64,000 nt of DNA from Ceratopteris richardii (lineage: Eukaryota > Streptophyta > Polypodiopsida > Polypodiales > Pteridaceae). The stretch covers positions 56,258,406 to 56,322,405 of the forward strand of contig CM035422.1 of NCBI GenBank assembly GCA_020310875.1. Direction: 5' to 3'. Shown in pieces: positions 57,401 through 64,000 of this stretch. The translations under genes were made by a program, and so were the position numbers. The notes under the pieces were generated by a model, which had not been told where the DNA came from, did not search any database, and saw only the letters and a program-made list of their open reading frames with translations. Within the stretch, counting starts at the first letter, position 1, and every line of letters starts with the position of its first letter.

Positions 57401-58943
57401 ACCTATAGGACTTTAAGTTCGTTCCATTTAGAACTATTGCATCTGCTAAAGAAAACCTTACTTGACTTTCCTGAGATGCAAATCTATTTAATGAAGCCTT
57501 TAATTAAATTGGAAATTTTTCCAAAAGGAGGGAGATGCATTGAATACTTTTTGCCATTCACGTTGGTGAAAGTAATCTTTGCTCATAATTGGTTTCCATC
57601 AATGTCTTTGATGGCATCAACTTAATAGGGCTTTATATCATGAGACTCTTGAAACCATTCTAGAGTGTCATCCTATCTAGGATATGTCATGAAGAACTCT
57701 TTTAGAACCTTTTTCAGTTAACTATCTCTAAGTAAGTCATAAACTTAGAGGAGTATTGTAGGTTCTATGAAGTAGTGTAAGAATAAGCCCCAAAGAAGTA
57801 TTTTAGGGAAATCATTTACTTAAGTCATCTCATAGAGAGGCTTGACTTGGAACCATTTCTAAGTATCTCTTTTACTTAGAGTTAGCATTAGTATGCTATG
57901 TTCTCTTGTGTATACAAGACACTAAACTTATGTCATAATGAAAGAATTTCCCAAAAACTTTCTAAGTTACCAAAGAACTTGGAAGTTTTTTTCGGTTACA
58001 AACTCTTTCATTTGTGTCAAGTAAACCTCTTTCTTAAGTCTTTGGCCTTATAGATTGGGCTTGTCATGGGTTTTATGGAACCTAAAAATCCATAAACAAG
58101 ACTTGACGCTTGAGGCTCTTTCTATTTGAGTTAAGCTTTGTTGGCTTTTGGATCAAGCCAACATATAACAAGCATAAAGGAATAATGGTCTTTAAATCCC
58201 ATATCATTAAACTTTTATGTTTTTGACTTCATGCCAAGAAGTCATTCCCTATTTTCCCATAAAAACCATGCATATGGAGTGTCATTTGTTAATTTGCATA
58301 GTTAGTGTATGCTAGAAACATATACATCTTTACTCGAAGATGCTTAGCATGCATAAGGTTCAAGATTGAACCCCTCCTTGAAGCATGCATGGAATTCTTA
58401 TCTTGAACTCCATTTTATTCAATGAGGTGCTCTTTATTTGCATTCTTTTTCATGCCACGAATGAATATAGTAATCCATAACCTTAAGCATACTTAACATC
58501 GATACCTTTCATAATGTTGTGCTTCCTTTAGTGCACAAACATGTGCTTCTCTATGATGCACCATCATGCTAATGCACATACATTCTTCACATTCCTTGCA
58601 ACGATGCATGAAAATGCTTGAGGTGCTAGATTTCACCTCAACTATGCATGTTTTCCTCTTGAACGCTAAAAATACCCTTTCTTTGCATGTGATCTTGGAC
58701 CTAATCATCAACGGAAGTCCTAAATCGTACTTGGACTATATATATATGCAAAGATATTGAAAAGTATGGCAAACAAACATAAATTAAAAAGACACTTAGC
58801 TTTATAGGAAGCTTTATCCTTCCTTTGCGTTTCGGGGAGGGCCAATCCGTTGCTCGTAGCTTCTCCAAAAGTTGATGTGGCCTCTGTGCTCCTTCGTGTC
58901 TCTTCATTATGCTCCAAGAGATAGATGTTGAAGTGAATATACC
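54419..58943. other. Hairpin-dense non-coding interior of element H
   Basis: AT-rich, no genes seen. Many unrelated perfect inverted repeats with short loops, for example 54474-54498 (9-bp arms), 54868-54888 (8), 55386-55412 (8), 55802-55828 (10), 56500-56518 (8), 56923-56947 (8), 57151-57174 (8), 57726-57750 (8), 58139-58163 (9) and 58618-58641 (8). Perfect 14-bp palindromes occur at 55209, 56724 and 57184. Confidence 0.75.
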
Positions 58944-59176
58944 TGTTGATGTCTAAAACACCACAAGAAATGAATTAATGTGACACTAGAACACCTCTAT
59001 GGTCACCATTAACTCATTGCCACTCCAAACTTTGAGAAATGATAGCCGAAACCAAGAACTTTGCTTCTTTAGATTTTTCTAGTCACTGAAATGACATACC
59101 TTCAGTATTTTGATAATTTCTCTTAGCTCAAATATTATTTCTCCAAGATCTTTTATATGCTAAAACTAGAAGAGTA

Positions 59177-59232
59177 GAGCTTTCCAACAAGCTATGATAT
59201 GCATGAAACGGATCTTAAGAACTCAAGTTATG
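59177..59232 (-). other. 56-bp conserved block, copy in copia J LTR
   Basis: Minus strand reads CATAACT, TCCGTTT, ATAGCT and GAAAGCTC at offsets 0, 20, 37 and 48, the same as gypsy A 12138-12193. It lies downstream of the palindromes in element orientation. Confidence 0.8.
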
Positions 59233-59317
59233 GCCTTCACAAGATGACCCTCTATGACCTTCCAAAATTGGAAATTTTGCCTGTTTTAGTTAATTTCGCT
59301 GTCTAAAAATAAAAATT

Positions 59318-59470
59318 CGATGCCTAGCATCGACTTGCAACCAAAAGTTGATGCCAGGCATTGACTTTGAGCTTTTTCAGCCACTTTTTCAGCACCAGAA
59401 TTAGCCTCTTTTACACACACATGAACAAGACCACTTTATGTGGGAAGTCGATGCCAGGCATCGACTTGCT
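59318..59470. repeat. Three GATGCC-GGCATC palindromes in copia J LTR
   Basis: Near-identical inverted repeats at about 59319-59337 (centre CTAG), 59347-59366 and 59447-59466 (GTCGATGCCAGGCATCGAC, perfect apart from the central base). Each is followed by a TTG run or CTTG. Together they parallel the gypsy A array. Confidence 0.8.
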
Positions 59471-59862
59471 TGAAAAACTTCAACTCTTGAAATCATTTCA
59501 CACAAGACAAACACTGGAGATGAAGAAGACTTAAACACAGAAGTTCAATAAACTCTTTCCATAACCATGAAAACTCAAAAATACACAGGTGCTTTCTCAT
59601 GCAGAGAAGCCCGACTATTCTCAGTCATACAAAATGAGTTCTAACTCACTCTCTCATTGTCTTCTCTTATCGCGTCAGTTGATACAAACTAACTTATATA
59701 GATTTTCTTATCCTCGTGATTTTTAAAAACTTCTAGAACTAAAGTGAACTAACTTTACAAATATAATACACTTGTGAATTTGTCCCTTCACATAGGCATG
59801 TAGTTTTCTTCCTAAGATTTGACCTTCAAATATATGTCCAATTAGTGATTGTTTCTCCAACA

Positions 59863-59878
59863 GCTCCCCCTCAATCAC
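59863..59878 (-). promoter_or_regulatory. Polypurine tract of copia J
   Basis: Plus strand GCTCCCCCTCAATCAC, that is, GTGATTGAGGGGGAGC on the minus strand, directly before the LTR start TGTTGGAG. Confidence 0.85.
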
Positions 59879-59899
59879 TATTTGACATTCTCTGTTTCT

Positions 59900-61380
59900 T
59901 CATATCATCTTCTTTTCTTTTACTCCTGCCATGCTTTTGAATCTGCTGGTCTTCACACCATCCAAGCTCTTTGTCATTATGTCTGGTAACTGATCTTTAG
60001 TAGAAATGTACTCCACTTCAATCTCCTTCTCCATTACCTTTTCTCTGAGAAAATGATACTGTATCTCTATGTGCTTTGTCCTTGCATGAAAAGCTGGATT
60101 TGCTGCAAGATAAAGTGAACTCATATTATCTCCATGTATTGTAGGTGTACCTTGATCAATGCCCAAGCTTTTGAACAATGTCTGCATCCATATGACCTCC
60201 TTAGCTGCTTCCACAAGTCCTTTGTACTCAGCTTCAGTTGATGATAATGCTACTGTATGTTGTTTCTTTGAACACCAACTTACAAGCTTATCACCAATGT
60301 ATATCATGTAACCATGAGTTGATCTTCTGTCATCCTGGTTACCTGCCCAGTCTGAGTCACTGTAGGCTCTCAACTTCAAATCTGATGTAAAAGGATAATA
60401 CAATCCTTCCTTTATAGTTCCTTTGATATATCTGAGAACTCTTTGACCTACAATCCAATGTGGGTCCTTTGGACAATGCATGAATTGTGACAAAACTCCC
60501 ACTGCATAACTAAGATCAGGTCTTGTTAGTGTAGATAAATCAAACTACCCACAAGAGATTGATACTTCCTCATATCTTTGTATTCTGCACCATCATATTT
60601 ACTGAGCTTGTGACTAACTTCAAGTGGAGTTGAAGCTTCTCTGCAATTTTCCATATCAAACTTCTTCAATAGATTCAGAAGATACCTTTCTTGTGATACA
60701 TACATGCCATGATCTGTATAAGTAACTTCCATTCCAAGAAATTATGACAACTTTCCTAGGTCACTGATCTTGAATTCTTTTTCAAGTAATCTCTTTACCT
60801 CCTTGATTCCTTCATCTGAAGTACCTGTGATTATAATTTCATCTACATAAATACAAATGTAGATTGTACCTTCCTCTGTTCTTTTGATGAGTAGACTTGG
60901 ATCTGCTTTTGAACTTTGATATCCAAGATCATTGAGATACTTTACCAGTCTATAGTTCCATGCTCTTGGAGCTTGCTTCAATCCATACAATGCTCTTCTC
61001 AACCTGCAAACAAAATTTGGATACCTGGAATCTATAAACCCTTGAGGTTGTTCCATGTATACCTCATCTGATATGTATCCATTCAAGAATGCATTCTTTA
61101 TATCCAATTGACTTAGGGTCCATCCTTTTGAAGCTGCAATAGCAATGATTGTCCTTATAGTTGACATCTTAGCTACAGGACTGAATGTCTCATCATAATC
61201 TATGCCATAGGTTTGGGCATAGCCTTTCACCACCAATCTAGCTTTGTATCTGGCTATACTTCCATCTACAAGCTTCTTCACTTTATAAACCCATTTATTT
61301 CCAATAACCTTCTTACCATTTGGTTTAGGAACAAGTTCCCATGTCTTGTTCTCCTCTAGTGCATTGAACTCTTCCTTCAT
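59900..61380 (-). pseudogene. Copia J reverse transcriptase and RNase H
   Basis: RT boxes NKTWELVPKPNGKKVIGNKW, GIDYDETFSPVAK, QLDIKNAFLNG and LYGLKQAPRAW, then RNase H with AYSDSDWAGNQDDRRST, SSTEAEYKGL and HARTKHIEIQYHFLREK. A normal plant copia order. Broken. Confidence 0.9.
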
Positions 61381-62501
61381 TGCTTCTTCCCATTGTTTCT
61401 TACCTTTAGCTTCATCATAGTTATGAGGTTGTTCATCATGACCATATATGCATAGTTCTTCTGAGTTATGTAAGAAGTATCATAAGAATACCTTTTTGGT
61501 TGTCTTCTTGTCCTACTTGACCTTCTTGGTTCACATTCTTCATAAGTATCTGGATACACTTCTTCATCAAATATAGGAGCTTCTTCATTCCTTCTTGCTA
61601 ATCCACTTTTGGATGTACTTGCTTGCATATACTCTTCATCTCTATTCACCTGCACAATTGATTTTCCTTTCTCACATCTTCTTACCTCTTCTTCAAATTC
61701 TTCAGCTGTATGACTTTGATCTGCATACCAACTTTTCTGTTCATCAAATGTAACATCTCTAGAAACAATAAATTGTTTGGTTAGAGGATTCCACAACCTG
61801 TAACCCATCTGCTTTTCATCATAACCAATGAAAACATATTTTTCTGCCTTTGGTTCAAGTTTATGCCTAAGCTGTGATGGCACATAAGCATATGCAATTG
61901 ATCCAAACACTTTACAATGATCTAGTGTTGGTTTCTTACCCCACCAAGCTTCATATGGAGTCATTCCATTTAGAGCTGCACATGGTAATCTATTCACAAG
62001 ATATGTAGCTGTATTTACAGCCTCAGCCCAAAGATAATTTGGATAATTCTTCTCCTTTAGCATAGCTCTAGCAAACTCAACCAAAGTCCTGTTTCTTCTT
62101 TCTGCTACACCATTTTGTTGTGGTGTATACCTGCAGGTTATTTCTCTCTTAATGCCTGCATTCCAAAGATAATCATTGAACTCTTGGGAGAAGTATTCTC
62201 CCCCTCCATCAGACCTCAGTCCTTTAAGCTTTTGACCTGTGACTCTCTCTGCATATGCATGAAAATGCTTGAAGGCTCCAAACACTTCTGATATTTCCTT
62301 CAAAACATATAAAGTTATCCATCTTGTAGCATCATCAATGAAAAGAACATAATACCTTGAGCCATTGATAGATCCTTCTTTTGTTGGTCCCCATACATCT
62401 ATATGAATGAGCTCAAGTAATCCATCATGTTTGAATCCTTTCTTTTGAAATGGTAACCTGTGTGCTTTTCCCATTTGACATGCTTCACATTTATAAACCA
62501 T
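61381..62501 (-). pseudogene. Copia J integrase
   Basis: Begins with CEACQMGKAHRLPF (zinc Cys pair), then HIDVWGPT, FIDDATRWITLYV, RSDGGGEYFS and PQQNGVAERRNRT for the catalytic core, then GYDEKQMGYRLWNP (GKGY-like) and an acidic and Arg-rich linker to RT. One continuous open stretch of 374 residues. Confidence 0.9.
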
Positions 62502-62510
62502 ATGTTGACT

Positions 62511-63988
62511 CTACACATTTGGTAATCCTAGTACAGACTGATTAGCAACCATAGCTTTAATTTCTTTTTCATTAAAATGACCTAATCTCTTATGCCAGAG
62601 ATCAAGTTTTGTAATCATTGCTTCACCATGTGTGAGCAAAGCTTGACCAATGTTCCCTTGCACTCTTAAAGTAAAGAGTCTACCTTCTTTCTTACCAGAG
62701 ACAATCTGATTATATCCATTCTCTGGATCTTCCACAAATACTCCTTCATTTGTAAACCTAACTTGAAAACCTTTTTCAACTATCTGTCCCACACTAATCA
62801 AGTTTTTAGGTATTGTAGGAACATACAAAACAAGCAACTCTCCTCCACTCTTGCATTTCACTTTTCCAATTGAATGTACACTATGTCTTGTATTATCACC
62901 TGTTTGAACTGTATGATTAGAAATGCCTTTTTCCAATTTTGACATCAATTCTATGTTTCCTGACGAATGATTAGAACATCCAGAGTCAATGTAAAATACC
63001 TTTAGATCTTCTTTATCTGATTTGCTGATTGAATTCATCATCAATGATGTATGACCTTCATTTTGTGTATCATTTGCATAGTTGTAGTAGGTGGTGTTGT
63101 AGGATTGATTCTGTCCCCAACTTCTTCCTTCACCTCTACCATAGCCTCCTCTTGGATTTTGTCTACCTCTTTGAAAATTACTTTGATATCTTCCACCTCG
63201 ACCTCTTCTATTGTTGTTTGGATTCTGGTTTGATCCTTGTTGGTTGTGCCAACAATCATGAGCCAAATGATTACTCAATCCACAGATCTAACAAGCCTTC
63301 TTGTGGTTATTCTGATTACCTCTTCCTCTTCCAAAACCTCTTGCTCTTCCTCTGCCATTGCCTTTATCTCTTGCATAATAAACTTGAGAAGTCGATTCCT
63401 CTTCATCTTTTGCTTTACCTTTATCTCCCTTCTTCTTGTTCTTCATGTACATTGCAGAACTTTGTCCTTTATCTCCATCTCCCTTCAAGTCTTGCTCATA
63501 GGTGAGCATCAAACCAAGTAATTGATTCAAATCTGGAACATAATGATTTAATGAAAGTTCTCTTGACAAGACAAAAGGTTTCCACCTTTCATCCCCTCTC
63601 AAACCTGCAAGTAGTTGAGCAATCAATCTATGTATATGGATCCAAGACTATCTGCAAGATCCTTCATCTTAGTGACATAATCACTAATGGTTTGACTTGG
63701 CTTCTTCTTGAATGTTGTAAACTCTGACCATAGACTTCCTTTCCTTGCTTTGGTAGTACTTTGGAAATGATACTCCAATGCATTCCATATATCTTCAGAT
63801 GATTCCAATCCTCTGATGTGTGGTAGCAAATGATATGAGATTGTATTGTAGATGTAGGCTTTTGCACTTGCATCCTTCTTCTGCCAATGCTTTAAAGCAT
63901 CAAGTTCTTCTTTCTTTGGTCGGATTTCATCTTCAAATAATGGATTCTCTTCTTCAACTGTAACATATATCATGAGATCCTTACTCAT
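62511..63988 (-). pseudogene. Copia J gag, protease and pre-integrase region
   Basis: Gag UBN2 type (63288-63988; YIYNTISYHLLPHIRG, WNALEYHF, LADSLG, LRGDERWKPF), a basic KNKKKGDKGK and RG-rich segment, a knuckle-like Cys/His region near 63250-63300, a retropepsin active-site-like segment (YIDSGCSNH at about 62965-62990) and the pre-integrase domain with LWHKRLGHFN (about 62565-62595). Broken. Confidence 0.85.
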
Positions 63989-64000
63989 AAGTAAGGCTTC

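Larger units (their letters stand above)
53908..58943 (-). mobile_element. Element H: LTR element with large non-coding interior (LARD-like)
   Basis: A 494-bp 3' LTR (53908-54401) and a minus-strand polypurine tract (54402-54418), then about 4.5 kb with no open frame of recognisable function up to the copia J LTR edge. No 5' LTR or primer site is found, so the right end is uncertain and may be cut by copia J. Large non-autonomous LTR elements with non-coding interiors are known in plants as LARDs. The polypurine/GAGGACGAAAA context resembles the 3' ends of Tekay/Del-type gypsy elements (inference). Since there is no coding sequence, breaks cannot be judged. Confidence 0.6.
58944..59862 (-). 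repeat. 3' LTR of copia J (outer edge tentative)
   Basis: The inner edge CTCCAACA at 59862 is fixed by the adjacent polypurine tract. The outer edge is proposed at TGTTGATG (58944). It contains a TATA-like run (CTATATAAG, minus strand, about 59694-59702), palindromes of form GTCGATGCCAGGCATCGAC (59318-59470) and the 56-bp block shared with gypsy A (59177-59232). Confidence 0.65.
58944..64000 (-). mobile_element. Copia element J, 3' LTR to gag, runs off window, fossil
   Basis: Minus-strand copia. 3' LTR about 58944-59862, polypurine tract 59863-59878, RNase H/RT 59900-61380, integrase 61377-62501, pre-integrase, protease and knuckle region 62511-63290, gag 63288-63988. The primer site and 5' LTR lie beyond 64000. 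Its gag matches copia K. Broken, with about half a dozen breaks in the visible part; frames are longer than in copia A, suggesting a younger insertion. Confidence 0.9.

Noticed and set aside
54419-58943. Host gene or microRNA cluster
   Set aside because: Frames are short and unremarkable. The hairpins have arms of 7-10 bp, too short for ordinary plant microRNA precursors.

Overview
This is plant nuclear DNA from a large, repeat-rich genome. tRNA-iMet and tRNA-Asp primer-binding sites, Ty1/copia and Ty3/gypsy domain orders and insertions nested inside insertions all point that way. I found no host protein-coding gene, tRNA or rRNA gene. Almost everything assignable is an LTR retrotransposon or a piece of one. 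The species cannot be named from the sequence.

Layout. 1-1950: minus-strand copia remnant with part of its LTR. About 1951-5067: badly decayed plus-strand gypsy (D). 5068-6388: 5' end of a minus-strand copia (E). 6389-34433: minus-strand gypsy (C), split by a whole-looking 17.4-kb plus-strand gypsy (A, 10214-27622) with 648-bp LTRs, a TGGTT target duplication and long open frames. 34434-49171: an old minus-strand copia (B) that has received a 0.9-kb TRIM (35729-36626), a second gypsy lineage (G, 37093 to about 42345) and a younger copia (A, 43262-48719, target duplication ATTTT). 49172-53510: a gypsy LTR piece, a possible orphan LTR and a gypsy 3' coding module (F). 53511-53907: copia gag scrap. 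53908-58943: an LTR element (H) whose 4.5-kb interior codes for nothing I recognise but is dense in short hairpins. 58944-64000: minus-strand copia (J), running off the right edge.

Order of events from nesting and LTR identity: copia B is older than gypsy G, copia A and the TRIM, all of which lie within it. Gypsy C is older than gypsy A. Gypsy A and the TRIM are very young (one LTR mismatch each by eye). Copia A is older (about 9 substitutions in 380 bp).

Most interesting. (1) Gypsy A and C share an unusual polyprotein plan: two retropepsin-like domains, one before RT and one after integrase, and two tandem H2C2 integrase zinc modules, then a Trp-rich QIWVPK-type tail and downstream frames of unknown role. 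(2) The gypsy A leader holds about 26 copies of a near-palindrome around CCATCGCGA, followed by a 56-bp block. Copia J carries the same block, gap-free and in the same order after its own palindromes, although the two belong to different superfamilies. (3) Element H has a non-coding interior with many unrelated perfect inverted repeats.
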